Notes under the pieces: model-generated | The model's input: the letters and a program-made list of their open reading frames with translations, nothing else | Database searches by the model: none | Told to the model about the DNA's origin: nothing | In this document: positions 1 through 9,062 of the stretch, piece by piece | How the letters are laid out: each line of letters starts with the position of its first letter | Numbering within the stretch: position 1 is the stretch's first letter | NCBI GenBank assembly: GCA_937942435.1 | Contig: CALDEM010000004.1 | Location: 1 to 64,000 of the forward strand | Reading direction: 5' to 3' | Origin: an uncultured Saprospiraceae bacterium | Lineage (GTDB): Bacteria > Bacteroidota > Bacteroidia > Chitinophagales > Saprospiraceae | Length of the DNA: 64,000 nt | Translations under genes and position numbers: made by a program

Positions 1-81
1 AGATTAAAACAGTTGAAGAATATTAGCGTCTCATTCAAGGTCAAATGAGTACCTATTCTATTATTTTGAGCCTGATTACTT

Positions 82-825
82 ATGACGAAGGCAAAGACAT
101 ATTTCGCATCGGACTTTCATTTGGGCCTCGACCTTGAAAAAAGCTCGAATAAAAGAGAACGGATAATAGTGGCATGGTTAGACTCTATCAAATCCGATGC
201 GGATACTCTTTACCTAGTTGGTGATGTCTTTGATCATTGGTTTGAGTATAAGAAGGTAATTCCTAAAGGATACTCGAGGTTTTTTGGCAAGCTAGCAGAA
301 CTATCTGACGGTGGAGTGAAGATTCACTTTTTTAAAGGTAATCACGACATGTGGGTCTACGACTACTTTACGGAAGAATTAGGTATCATCATTCATGACA
401 AAGAAGTGATACATGATATCGACGGCAAGCGATTTTTCATCACACATGGTGATGGACTTGGCAAAGGGGACAATTCTTACAAATTCATAAAATCTATACT
501 CCGCAATCCTATTTTGCAATGGTTTTACTCCATTTTACATCCTACATTTGGATTATCACTGATGAAGATTATGAGTCGAAAAAGTAGAGATAGCCATCAA
601 AATGCCAATGGACCTGAAGAACAATCTAACCTTTTAACATTTGCCGATAAGGCGTCAGTAACTATTGGTTTCAACTACTTCATCTGTGGACATATACATG
701 CACCTGAGTTGAAAACACTTTCCGACGACAAGACGATATATTGTAATCTGGGAGATTGGATGACACACTTCTCATATGCCATGTGGGATGGACAATCTTT
801 AAAGCTGGAACAATTCAAAAAGTAA
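82..825 (+). CDS. lpxH: UDP-2,3-diacylglucosamine diphosphatase family metallophosphatase
   Basis: A 247-residue calcineurin-like phosphoesterase of the LpxH type, which cleaves UDP-2,3-diacylglucosamine to lipid X in lipid A synthesis. The metal-binding blocks are in order: SDFHLG (D11, H13), GDVFD (D48), KGNHD (N87, H88), THGDG near residue 120 and a C-terminal CGHIHAPE. There is no signal peptide, which fits a cytoplasmic or peripheral membrane enzyme. Length is usual for the family. It stands alone and converges with frr, with 15 nt between the stop codons. Bacteroidota often carry several paralogues of this fold, so true LpxH activity is probable but not proven. Confidence 0.8.
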   Translation: MTKAKTYFASDFHLGLDLEKSSNKRERIIVAWLDSIKSDADTLYLVGDVFDHWFEYKKVIPKGYSRFFGKLAELSDGGVKIHFFKGNHDMWVYDYFTEELGIIIHDKEVIHDIDGKRFFITHGDGLGKGDNSYKFIKSILRNPILQWFYSILHPTFGLSLMKIMSRKSRDSHQNANGPEEQSNLLTFADKASVTIGFNYFICGHIHAPELKTLSDDKTIYCNLGDWMTHFSYAMWDGQSLKLEQFKK

Positions 826-840
826 TTTATGAAGATGCTA

Positions 841-1404
841 TTACACCTTCATGATTTCCTTCTCTTTAGCAGCTAAGAAATCTTCAACTTTTTTAGTTGT
901 CTCTTTAACCATGCCCTCTACCTCAGCTTCTTTTTTCTTTCCGGCATCCTCTGGATAACCATCTTTGACCTCTTTCTTTATGAAGTCAATCATCTTGTGC
1001 CGAGCTGTTCTAAGTGAGATTTTAGCTTCTTCACCAAGTGACTTACACTGCTTTACGAGATCTACTCTTCGCTCTTCAGTTAGTGGCGGTATAGATATAC
1101 GGACAAACTCACCATCGTTCATTGGTGTAAGTCCAAGGTTTGCCCCAAATATCGCTTGCTCTATTGGGCCTAACATATTCTTCTCCCATGGCTGGATAGA
1201 AAGCGTTCGAGCATCGGGTGTAGAAACATTGGCAACTTGAGTTAATTGAGTCGGATTACCATAGTAGTCTACCATGATACCGTTGAGCATGGAGGGCGAT
1301 GCTTTGCCAGCTCTTATCTTCTGAAGTTCACTCTTCAGATGATCCATAGCTTTGTCAAATGATGCTCTGCCTTGCTTTAACGTGCTGTCTATTGTTGCTT
1401 CCAT
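841..1404 (-). CDS. frr: Ribosome recycling factor
   Basis: A 187-residue ribosome recycling factor, full length for the family. It splits post-termination ribosomes together with EF-G. The N-terminal helix carries the LQKIRAGKASP block. The middle beta domain has VDYYGNPTQLTQVANV and the C-terminal helices contain RVDLVKQ and RTARHKMIDFIKK, all typical of RRF. It lies 41 nt downstream of gltD on the same strand, so read-through from gltBD is possible, although frr is usually expressed on its own or with pyrH. No separate promoter could be identified in the short gap. Confidence 0.96.
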   Translation of the reverse strand: MEATIDSTLKQGRASFDKAMDHLKSELQKIRAGKASPSMLNGIMVDYYGNPTQLTQVANVSTPDARTLSIQPWEKNMLGPIEQAIFGANLGLTPMNDGEFVRISIPPLTEERRVDLVKQCKSLGEEAKISLRTARHKMIDFIKKEVKDGYPEDAGKKKEAEVEGMVKETTKKVEDFLAAKEKEIMKV

Positions 1405-1445
1405 AATATCTTATAACTTCCTACAATAATAGAGAACGCGAGATA

Positions 1446-2918
1446 CTATACCAAAAGTTTCGAATAGGACTTAGAATTAAGCCTGGTCTTTCCACCAGAA
1501 AGGAAGCGATCCACCTCGATAGCAGCTTCTCGGCCCTCAGATATAGCCCATACCACAAGAGATTGACCTCGTCTCATATCTCCAGCACTAAAGACCTTAT
1601 CCAAGTTAGACTTATAGTCGGCACCTGTACGAACATTACCCCTCGTATCCAGGTCTACATCCAACTGCTTCAGCAATCCTTCATGTTGCGGATGTACAAA
1701 GCCTACAGCCAGCAGTGCCAGCTCACAGGGTATTTCTCTCTCAGTTCCCTCTACCTCTTTAAAGTTCGACCTACCTTGACTTTCGTCAAATACCCACTCT
1801 ATATTGACAATTTTAATGGCTTTTAGATTTCCTTTATGATCACCGACAAACTCTTTTGTCAGAAGTGCCCACTTTCTTTCGCAACCCTCTTCATGAGAAG
1901 ATGAAGTCCTTAACTCCATAGGCCAAAGTGGCCAAGGCGTACTCTCATCTCTCGTCGCTGGTGGTTTTGCTAATAGTTCTATCTGAGTGACGCTTGCAGC
2001 TTTCTCCCTATTAGAAGTACCTGTACAATCTGCTCCAGTATCACCCCCTCCTATGATGACAACATTCTTTCCAGTTGCAGTTATTACATCATGGTTAAAC
2101 TCTGTTTGTCCTGCAACTTGTCTATTCTTTTGCTCCAAAAACTCCATAGCAAAGTGGACACCTTTCAACTCTCTTCCAGGTATAGGCAGATCTCTTGGGA
2201 TCGTACTTCCCCCTGCTAAGACAATAGAATCATAGTTCTTCATCAGCGCTTCTCCGGAGATATCAATGCCAACATCTGTACTTGTTCTAAAAGTAACACC
2301 TGATGCCTCCATGATCTGCACTCTTCTTTCAACCACCCACTTTTCTAATTTGAAATCAGGTATACCGTATTGAAGCAGACCACCTACTTTATCGTTACGT
2401 TCATATACTGTAACAGTATGTCCGGCTTTGTTCAGTTGATCCGCAGCCGCTAATCCTGCTGGACCTGATCCAACAACAGCAACAGTTTTATTAGTCCTTA
2501 CGATATCAGTATCCGCTTGCACCCAACCTTCTTCATATGCCTTTTCTATAATCGACTTTTCTATATGTTCGATTGAGACAGGGTCACTGTTGATACCCAA
2601 CACACATGCCTTCTCACATGGTGCAGGACAGATACGACCTGTAAACTCAGGGAAGTTGTTTGTACTTGACAATATCTTATATGCCTCTTTCCAATCTTCT
2701 TGATGCACGGCATCATTAAAGTCTGGTATGATGTTTCCAAGCGGGCATCCACTATGACAAAATGGGATACCACAATCCATACATCTTGCTGACTGAGTAT
2801 TAGTCAGTTCTTCAGAGTGAGGCACGTAGATCTCTTTATAATCCTCAACTCTCTCTTTAACCTTTCTTTTCTTTGGCAGCTCTCTGCCGTATTTCATAAA
2901 ACCTTTTATATCTCCCAT
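1446..2918 (-). CDS. gltD: Glutamate synthase (NADPH) small subunit
   Basis: A 490-residue beta subunit of glutamate synthase. It passes electrons from NAD(P)H through FAD and Fe-S clusters to GltB. The N-terminal cysteine clusters CMDCGIPFCHSGC and CPAPCEKAC are present. They are followed by an FAD dinucleotide fold (VVGSGPAGLAAADQLNKAG), a second Rossmann fold for NADPH (VVIIGGGDTGADC) and a terminal FAD motif ending in VFSAGDMRRGQSLVVWAI. It starts 12 nt after gltB stops, so the two form an operon in the order gltB-gltD. Length and motifs are complete. Confidence 0.96.
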   Translation of the reverse strand: MGDIKGFMKYGRELPKKRKVKERVEDYKEIYVPHSEELTNTQSARCMDCGIPFCHSGCPLGNIIPDFNDAVHQEDWKEAYKILSSTNNFPEFTGRICPAPCEKACVLGINSDPVSIEHIEKSIIEKAYEEGWVQADTDIVRTNKTVAVVGSGPAGLAAADQLNKAGHTVTVYERNDKVGGLLQYGIPDFKLEKWVVERRVQIMEASGVTFRTSTDVGIDISGEALMKNYDSIVLAGGSTIPRDLPIPGRELKGVHFAMEFLEQKNRQVAGQTEFNHDVITATGKNVVIIGGGDTGADCTGTSNREKAASVTQIELLAKPPATRDESTPWPLWPMELRTSSSHEEGCERKWALLTKEFVGDHKGNLKAIKIVNIEWVFDESQGRSNFKEVEGTEREIPCELALLAVGFVHPQHEGLLKQLDVDLDTRGNVRTGADYKSNLDKVFSAGDMRRGQSLVVWAISEGREAAIEVDRFLSGGKTRLNSKSYSKLLV

Positions 2919-2930
2919 GATTTTATTCCT

Positions 2931-5900
2931 TTATGATGCGATTACCACTTCTTTTTTCTTAGCTATCTCTGCTAAGACCCTCTTATACTCCTCTGGCATT
3001 ATTTTTATAAAATTCGTCTTTTCAATATTCCATTTTTGGAGTATCTCCAATGCGGAGGTACTACCTGTATATTTGAAGTGATTACGGATATGTACTCTCA
3101 ATAATTCATCATCCTCATCTGATAAGTCTTCGACCAAAATCATCTCCATATTCAGATATTGCTTTGCCTCGTTCTTAGGATCATATATATAAGCTACTCC
3201 TCCGCTCATACCTGCTCCAAAGTTTCTTCCGATACTTCCAAGTACAATTACTCGACCTCCTGTCATGTACTCACAACCATGAGCGCCAAGTCCTTCTACG
3301 ACTGCAGTCGCTCCACTATTTCTTACACAAAATCGCTCACCGGCAACACCTTTGATATAAGCCTCTCCAGAAGTGGCTCCATATAGTGCCACGTTTCCTA
3401 CGATGATATTATCTTTTGGAATCAGAGTAGCAGTTCTATCCGTTGACAATATCAACTTAGCTCCACTGAGCCCTTTACCGAAGTAGTCATTAGAATCTCC
3501 TTCGAGTGTAAATGTCAAACCCTTCGCTCCAAATGCTCCAAAGCTCTGACCTGCTGATCCTCTAAATCTAAAATTGATAGAATCATCTGGCAGACCTTTA
3601 CTACCATATTTTTTTGCAATCTCATTAGAAAGCATTGTGCCAATCGATCGATCCGTACTCACGACATCAAATATGCTGTTGATAGTAATCTTATCTTCTA
3701 AAGCAAGTAACGCATACTCTATCAACTGACGATCTACAACCTCATCGATATCATGATCTTGCTTGACGTTGTTATAATTAACCTGCTCGTCAGATAACGG
3801 ATCTCTATATAATAATGGACTGAGATCTATGCTCTTTAACTTCCAGTGAGTTAGGTCTTCTCTAATCTTTAAGAGATCAGCTCTGCCAACCATCTCATCT
3901 ACGGTTCTAAATCCTAAAGAAGCCATGATCTCTCGCAGATCGTTTGCTAAAAAGTGGAAAAAGTTAACAACGTCTTCAACCTTGCCTTCAAACTTTTTTC
4001 TAAGTTCTGTATCCTGAGTTGCGATACCTACAGGGCAAGTATTAAGATGACACTTCCTCATTAATATGCACCCTTCAACTACAAGTGCTGCGGTGGCTAT
4101 CCCCCACTCTTCTGCACCAAGTAAAGTCGCAACTGCCATGTCCCGTCCTGTTCTAATCTGACCATCAGTTTGAAGAACAACTCGATTTCTTATTTTATTT
4201 TGGATAAGCGTTTGATGTGTCTCCGCGAGGCCTAACTCCCAAGGCAGTCCTGCATATCTTATAGAACTCAATGGAGATGCTCCTGTGCCACCATCATGAC
4301 CTGCGATCAAGATATGATCTGCTTTGCCTTTTGCAACGCCCGATGCTATGATACCTACTCCAGCTTTTGAAACTAACTTCACTGAGATACGCGCTTCCCT
4401 ATTGGCATTTTTCAAATCATAGATAAGCTGCGCAAGATCCTCTATAGAATATATATCATGATGCGGTGGTGGTGATATCAATCCTACACCTGGTGTAGAG
4501 TGTCTCACCTTAGCTATCCAATCATTGACTTTATGGCCTGGTAATTGTCCGCCTTCTCCAGGCTTAGCACCTTGAGCCATTTTGATCTGGATCTCGTTGG
4601 CATTAGTCAGATAGTTGATGGTCACTCCAAATCTACCAGAAGCAACTTGCTTGATAGCAGATCGTTCCCAATCACCATTGTCTAATTTTTTAAACCTCAC
4701 TTCATCTTCTCCGCCTTCTCCACTGTTACTCTTACCACCGATTCTATTCATAGCTTTTGCCAATGTGCTATGTGCTTCATGCGATATAGAGCCAAAAGAC
4801 ATTGCTCCCGTCGCAAATCTTTTTAGAATTTTTTCAACTGACTCTACTTCTTCAATTGGGATACTCTGTCGCTCATCATCAAATTGTAATAAACTCCTTA
4901 ATGTGCACACCTTCTCTGCTTGGGCGTTGATCGCTTCTGTATATTTCTTGTAGATCTTATAGTCATTCTTCTTTGTACTGTGTTGGAGCAAGTGGATCGT
5001 CGTTGGATTGAAAAGGTGATACTCTCCTCTTCTCTTCCATTGATAGATACCCATATCGATGAGTTCATTCTCAAAGTCATCTGCAAAGGCAACTCTATGC
5101 TTTGTAATCGCTTCTTTTGCAAGCATGTCAAAAGTCATCCCTGATATCCTTGATATTGTTCCTTTAAAACAAATATCGATTACGTCTTTAGCGATACCTA
5201 AGGCTTCAAATGCTTGAGCCCCTCTATATGATTGAACTGTAGATATGCCGAGTTTCGACATAATCTTTAGCAAGCCTTTGTTTAAAGCTTTTATATAAAT
5301 ATTGACCGCTTTGGCTGGCGTGGGAACAGATTCTAATTTTGCGGCAGCATGAAGTTCTTTAACTGTTTCAAATGCCAAAGTTGGAAAAATGGCATCTGCC
5401 CCATATCCTATCAACGTAGCACACTGATGGGTCTCAACAATATCACCTCCTTGTATAATAAGCGAAGCTTTCTGTCTCAAGCCAGCCGCAACTAGAGCAT
5501 GGTGTATCGCACCTGATACCATCAATGATGGTATAGGGATTGCAGTTTCAGATATCTGAGTATTATCAAGTATTATGATATTCTTACCATCCTTTATAAT
5601 CTCCTTGACCTGATCACATATTTGTAAGATTCTCTTCTTGAGATCACCTTCGTTATAATCAGCATCAAATGTACAATCTATATGCGCCGACTTAAAATGG
5701 TTATGATTTATAAATCGAAGTTTTAGAAAGTTCTTCTTATCAAGAATTGGACTTTCTAATCTTATAAATTTGACTGTATTCTTTTTTCTTTCAAGGATAT
5801 TGCTACTGCCTCCAAGTACAGTTTTCAAGGTCATGTACTCACTCTCTCTTAGTGAGTCGATAGGAGGGTTAGTCACTTGAGCAAACTGCTGTCTAAAGTA

Positions 5901-7439
5901 GTTGGCTATGTGTTGCGTATATCGAGACAGTATAGCTAATGGCACATCGGCTCCCATAGATCCAACAGGATCTTTAGAGTTTTGAACCATACCTTTTATA
6001 ATCAAATCTTCATCTTCTAAAGTATAACCTTGGGCCGTCTGTCTTTTAGACAGAGGCAAAGAAGACTCTGAGAGACTTTGTTCACCTAGGTTTAGGTCTG
6101 ACATGTCAACCTTGCTATCATCTAACCATGATCTATATGGCAAACGATTACATATTACCCTCTTAAGCTCTTCATCTCCTACTACTTTTTTAAGATCAAG
6201 ATCAGCAATCAAAATCTTTCCTGGCTCAAGCCTACCTTTCTTTACAACAATCGCCGGATCTACTGGGAGTACACCAGTCTCTGATGCTAGAATCAACCTG
6301 TTATCTGTTGTGAGACAATATCGAGAAGGTCTCAAACCATTACGGTCCAAAGTGCCACCTATCAAAGTACCATCAGAAAAACACATACTTGCAGGACCAT
6401 CCCATGGTTCCATTAGGGCTTCATGATATTCGTAGAAGTCTCTTTTGTAATCTTCTATATGAGGCGCATTTTGCCATGCCTCAGGGATCATCATCATTAG
6501 TGCATGCGGCAAGCTTCTACCATTGTGTACTAAAAATTCTAATATATTGTCAAATACAGCAGAGTCACTACTTGTGCTATTGAAAAGAGGGATCATCCTG
6601 TTAAGATCTTCTTTTGAGATCAGATCGCTCTCTATGGCCTGCTCTTTGGCAGCCCACCAATTTTTATTTCCTTCGATGGTATTGATCTCTCCGTTGTGGG
6701 CGATCATTCTAAAAGGCTGCGCTAACTTCCATCTCGGCACTGTGTTGGTAGAGAACCGAGAATGTACAAGTGCTATCGCCGATTCTAATTTCTCATTTCT
6801 TAAGTCATTATAATAAGCTCTAACTTGTAGTGATGTCAATTGTCCTTTATAAACCATCGTTCGACAAGACAATGAGGCTATATAAAAGTCGTGCTTATAT
6901 TCTGGATAGGCCTTAACAACTTTATGGTTGGCTACTTTTCTCAGCATCAACAACTTTCTATCTAAGATCTTACCAGATAGTCCTTCATCAGATATAAAGA
7001 AAAAATGAAAAATATCTGGTTCACTGGCAGAAGAAGCTTCTCCTAAAATGGAGCTATCCACGGGGACTCTTCTGGTACCCAGTAGGCTTAGTCCAAAAGT
7101 TGATGCCGTCTCCTCAACCATACTTTTGATCTCAACAAACTTTTCTCCTTTCGGCAAAAAGAAAGATCCGACTCCATATTCACCAGGAGATGGCAGCTCA
7201 AAACCTAGGTCTTCATCAATAAACAAGAGATGTGGAACATGAATAAGGATGCCAGCCCCATCACCGCTCTCTGGGTCACATCCGCATGCTCCGCGATGCT
7301 CCATGTTCTCCAACATTGTTAGAGCATCAGAAACAATATCGTGGCTATAGTTTTTCTCAAGCTGAGCTATGAGACCGATACCACAAGCATCAGATTCTAG
7401 CTGTGGTGTGTAAAGTCCCTTTTGGTTCATCTCACTCAT
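2931..7439 (-). CDS. gltB: Glutamate synthase large subunit
   Basis: A 1502-residue alpha subunit that makes two glutamates from glutamine and 2-oxoglutarate. An 18-residue propeptide precedes C19 (ACGIGL), the expected N-terminal nucleophile of the class II amidotransferase domain. The central domain and the FMN-binding synthase domain follow, the latter with AQGAKPGEGGQLPG, AGHDGGTGASPLSS and the 3Fe-4S region CHLNTCPVGIATQ. A C-terminal GXGXG beta-helix has repeated glycines (SGEAYIKGVAGERF, GGVAYIYD). The gene leads the gltBD operon and is preceded by two dyad elements that may regulate it. Confidence 0.97.
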   Translation of the reverse strand: MSEMNQKGLYTPQLESDACGIGLIAQLEKNYSHDIVSDALTMLENMEHRGACGCDPESGDGAGILIHVPHLLFIDEDLGFELPSPGEYGVGSFFLPKGEKFVEIKSMVEETASTFGLSLLGTRRVPVDSSILGEASSASEPDIFHFFFISDEGLSGKILDRKLLMLRKVANHKVVKAYPEYKHDFYIASLSCRTMVYKGQLTSLQVRAYYNDLRNEKLESAIALVHSRFSTNTVPRWKLAQPFRMIAHNGEINTIEGNKNWWAAKEQAIESDLISKEDLNRMIPLFNSTSSDSAVFDNILEFLVHNGRSLPHALMMMIPEAWQNAPHIEDYKRDFYEYHEALMEPWDGPASMCFSDGTLIGGTLDRNGLRPSRYCLTTDNRLILASETGVLPVDPAIVVKKGRLEPGKILIADLDLKKVVGDEELKRVICNRLPYRSWLDDSKVDMSDLNLGEQSLSESSLPLSKRQTAQGYTLEDEDLIIKGMVQNSKDPVGSMGADVPLAILSRYTQHIANYFRQQFAQVTNPPIDSLRESEYMTLKTVLGGSSNILERKKNTVKFIRLESPILDKKNFLKLRFINHNHFKSAHIDCTFDADYNEGDLKKRILQICDQVKEIIKDGKNIIILDNTQISETAIPIPSLMVSGAIHHALVAAGLRQKASLIIQGGDIVETHQCATLIGYGADAIFPTLAFETVKELHAAAKLESVPTPAKAVNIYIKALNKGLLKIMSKLGISTVQSYRGAQAFEALGIAKDVIDICFKGTISRISGMTFDMLAKEAITKHRVAFADDFENELIDMGIYQWKRRGEYHLFNPTTIHLLQHSTKKNDYKIYKKYTEAINAQAEKVCTLRSLLQFDDERQSIPIEEVESVEKILKRFATGAMSFGSISHEAHSTLAKAMNRIGGKSNSGEGGEDEVRFKKLDNGDWERSAIKQVASGRFGVTINYLTNANEIQIKMAQGAKPGEGGQLPGHKVNDWIAKVRHSTPGVGLISPPPHHDIYSIEDLAQLIYDLKNANREARISVKLVSKAGVGIIASGVAKGKADHILIAGHDGGTGASPLSSIRYAGLPWELGLAETHQTLIQNKIRNRVVLQTDGQIRTGRDMAVATLLGAEEWGIATAALVVEGCILMRKCHLNTCPVGIATQDTELRKKFEGKVEDVVNFFHFLANDLREIMASLGFRTVDEMVGRADLLKIREDLTHWKLKSIDLSPLLYRDPLSDEQVNYNNVKQDHDIDEVVDRQLIEYALLALEDKITINSIFDVVSTDRSIGTMLSNEIAKKYGSKGLPDDSINFRFRGSAGQSFGAFGAKGLTFTLEGDSNDYFGKGLSGAKLILSTDRTATLIPKDNIIVGNVALYGATSGEAYIKGVAGERFCVRNSGATAVVEGLGAHGCEYMTGGRVIVLGSIGRNFGAGMSGGVAYIYDPKNEAKQYLNMEMILVEDLSDEDDELLRVHIRNHFKYTGSTSALEILQKWNIEKTNFIKIMPEEYKRVLAEIAKKKEVVIAS

Positions 7440-7455
7440 AATGCAAAGTTTAATG

Positions 7456-7470
7456 GTTACAAAGTGTAAC
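7456..7470. promoter_or_regulatory. 15-bp dyad in gltB leader
   Basis: The sequence GTTACA-AAG-TGTAAC is a perfect 6-bp-arm inverted repeat centred about 24 nt upstream of the gltB start codon. Its size and symmetry fit a dimeric repressor or activator operator. No factor is known to bind it; the regulatory role is inferred from position only. Confidence 0.35.
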
Positions 7471-7477
7471 GGGTTTA

Positions 7478-7513
7478 TTCAGGATAATTTGACTTGAGTC
7501 AAATTATCCTGAA
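7478..7513. repeat. Perfect 17-bp-arm palindrome upstream of gltB
   Basis: Two perfectly complementary 17-nt arms (positions 7478-7494 and 7497-7513) flank a 2-nt centre (TG). The element ends 39 nt upstream of the gltB start. It is A/T rich and has no T run on either side, so it does not look like a standard intrinsic terminator. The porin gene upstream already has its own terminator at 7750-7789. It may be an operator, a transcript-protecting hairpin in the gltB leader, or a cruciform-forming site. Confidence 0.55.
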
Positions 7514-7749
7514 CCTGAAACGCCAAGAGCAATTATGACTGCTATTTCTCATAGCAATGTATAATTCGCTTCAACCAATTAATTTGAACAAGTAAAATAA
7601 GACTTTTTAACCTCAGAATAATCGCTGATGGTGCTGTTTGCTATCAAGAATTAGTTCAGATAAGATTCAGCACAATCCGTAAGTCCAATATCCAATCATA
7701 TAACAAACCAGCCTTATATATCACATCTTGAATTACAATTATTTAAATC
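7514..7749. other. Non-coding region upstream of gltB
   Basis: No plausible coding frame is present between the gltB palindrome and the porin terminator. The stretch is A/T rich and must hold the gltB promoter on the minus strand, but I found no convincing TTG-N19-21-TAnnTTTG match in that direction. Confidence 0.4.
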
Positions 7750-7789
7750 AAAAACCTTCGTCATTTGCTTCTTTCAGCAATGACGAAGG
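7750..7789 (-). terminator. Intrinsic terminator after porin-like gene
   Basis: Read on the minus strand, a 13-bp stem (CCTTCGTCATTGC paired with GCAAATGACGAAGG, one bulged base) closes an 8-nt loop and is followed by TTTTT. It lies about 70 nt past the stop codon of the porin-like gene and separates it from gltB. Confidence 0.8.
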
Positions 7790-7859
7790 CAGTCATATGA
7801 AAATCTAATCTATGCTTAATTATTATGCACAGAGGAAGATGCAAATCTCATTAGTCTAG

Positions 7860-8870
7860 TTAAAAACCATAAACGGCAGCGAGAACAAATGAAGAAAGTG
7901 AACCACTCGTGCCTCCATCAAAAACATCGGTTGATGCAGAATCAACTCTAAACTCTGGAATCAAGGTCAAGTTATCAACTGTATAATTTGCCGAAAGGGT
8001 AAATGCCAGAACACTTTCATCTGTAGCAATTACACCAACACCTTTATCAGAAAACGACTCTACTCTTGCTCCAATCTTGAATGAGTCTGAGGTAGCTACT
8101 TGAAGATAACCCGCAACACCAGCAAACAAATCATCAGAAGCAGTTGTCGCATTGACACCCAGATATATCGTCTCTGTAACATCAAATCCTGCTGTCAAGT
8201 CTAGCTGAAAATAATCTGGACCAAATAATGCATTGACATATGCAGAACCAGCATCAAAGCTATAGCCTAATTGGGCACCACCGAAGTAATCATTTTCTCC
8301 ATCTTCATTAATCGGGTTAAATTCTGTTGCATCAGTCGGATTAAAAACACCCAACATAAGAGATAATCCTCCTCCTAAATCAGCGTCCATCTTAAGACCC
8401 GTATGTGAAAAAGGGCCATAAGAAAACATGTATGATGTCGAGTAGTTAAAGTTAGCATTAGGTTGAATCACCTCATATCCAAGAAATGTATTAAAGTTAC
8501 CAAGGGTAAATTTCACCTTCTCTGTAAGATTAACATACATGTATAATTGGTTAACAATATTTGAGCTTCCTCCAGGTCTCAACTCAGGTGAAAGAAAAGT
8601 CGCATCTTCTCCTCTCGGTCCAAAGACCAAATCCCCTACGAAGCCAACAGTTGCTCCTTCATAGCTAGTCACAAGATTGACCATACCAAGTGAAAATCCG
8701 GGCAAATTGGCAAATGAAGTACCTGGCGCTTCTTTACTACTTCTAAAATATGCATCTACTGTTCCAGATAGAGAGATTGATGGAGACTCCACCTCCATAG
8801 TTTCTTCCTCCTGAGCAAATATTGAAACTGTACTAAGAATATAGAGTGCTACTAATATGATATTTTTCAT
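7860..8870 (-). CDS. Outer-membrane beta-barrel porin-like protein (OmpL/BBP2-like)
   Basis: A 336-residue exported protein. The start is set at the methionine of MKNIILVALYILSTVSIFAQ, a clear Sec signal peptide; an in-frame extension 38 codons upstream has no such logic. The mature chain is a run of alternating hydrophobic strands with glycine/aromatic turns and ends in an aromatic residue (VYGF), as barrel proteins do. The composition and phrases such as NFNTFLGYEVIQP resemble the putative porin-2/OmpL-like family. Its position just downstream of amt suggests it passes ammonium or another small nitrogen compound through the outer membrane. That substrate is inferred from context. It has its own terminator. 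Confidence 0.72.
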   Translation of the reverse strand: MKNIILVALYILSTVSIFAQEEETMEVESPSISLSGTVDAYFRSSKEAPGTSFANLPGFSLGMVNLVTSYEGATVGFVGDLVFGPRGEDATFLSPELRPGGSSNIVNQLYMYVNLTEKVKFTLGNFNTFLGYEVIQPNANFNYSTSYMFSYGPFSHTGLKMDADLGGGLSLMLGVFNPTDATEFNPINEDGENDYFGGAQLGYSFDAGSAYVNALFGPDYFQLDLTAGFDVTETIYLGVNATTASDDLFAGVAGYLQVATSDSFKIGARVESFSDKGVGVIATDESVLAFTLSANYTVDNLTLIPEFRVDSASTDVFDGGTSGSLSSFVLAAVYGF

Positions 8871-9023
8871 GACGTGATATTTAAAATAATTGTATTCAGT
8901 TATTGAAATGATTGATCTCAAGGACTCTTCCTTATAAATAGCATCTGTATCACAATAGAAGAGAAATCTTTCTATTGTAATCAAGTCGTATGAAAGTCAG
9001 AGGTTTGTCCTCGGTTTTGTAAT

Positions 9024-9053
9024 TAAAATAAAGCGCTCACCAAACTGAGCACT
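9024..9053 (-). terminator. Intrinsic terminator after amt
   Basis: On the minus strand AGTGCTCA pairs with TGAGCGCT (8 bp, one G-U pair) around a GTTTGG loop, followed by TTTATTTT. It begins 9 nt past the amt stop codon. Confidence 0.8.
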
Positions 9054-9062
9054 TTTTTATTT

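Noticed and set aside
4615-4953. Open frame of 112 codons opposite gltB
   Set aside because: It lies wholly within the antisense of a conserved gltB domain and has Ser/Pro-rich composition typical of shadow frames.
8871-8984. N-terminal extension of the porin-like protein
   Set aside because: A clear signal peptide begins at the inner methionine; the extension is not signal-like.
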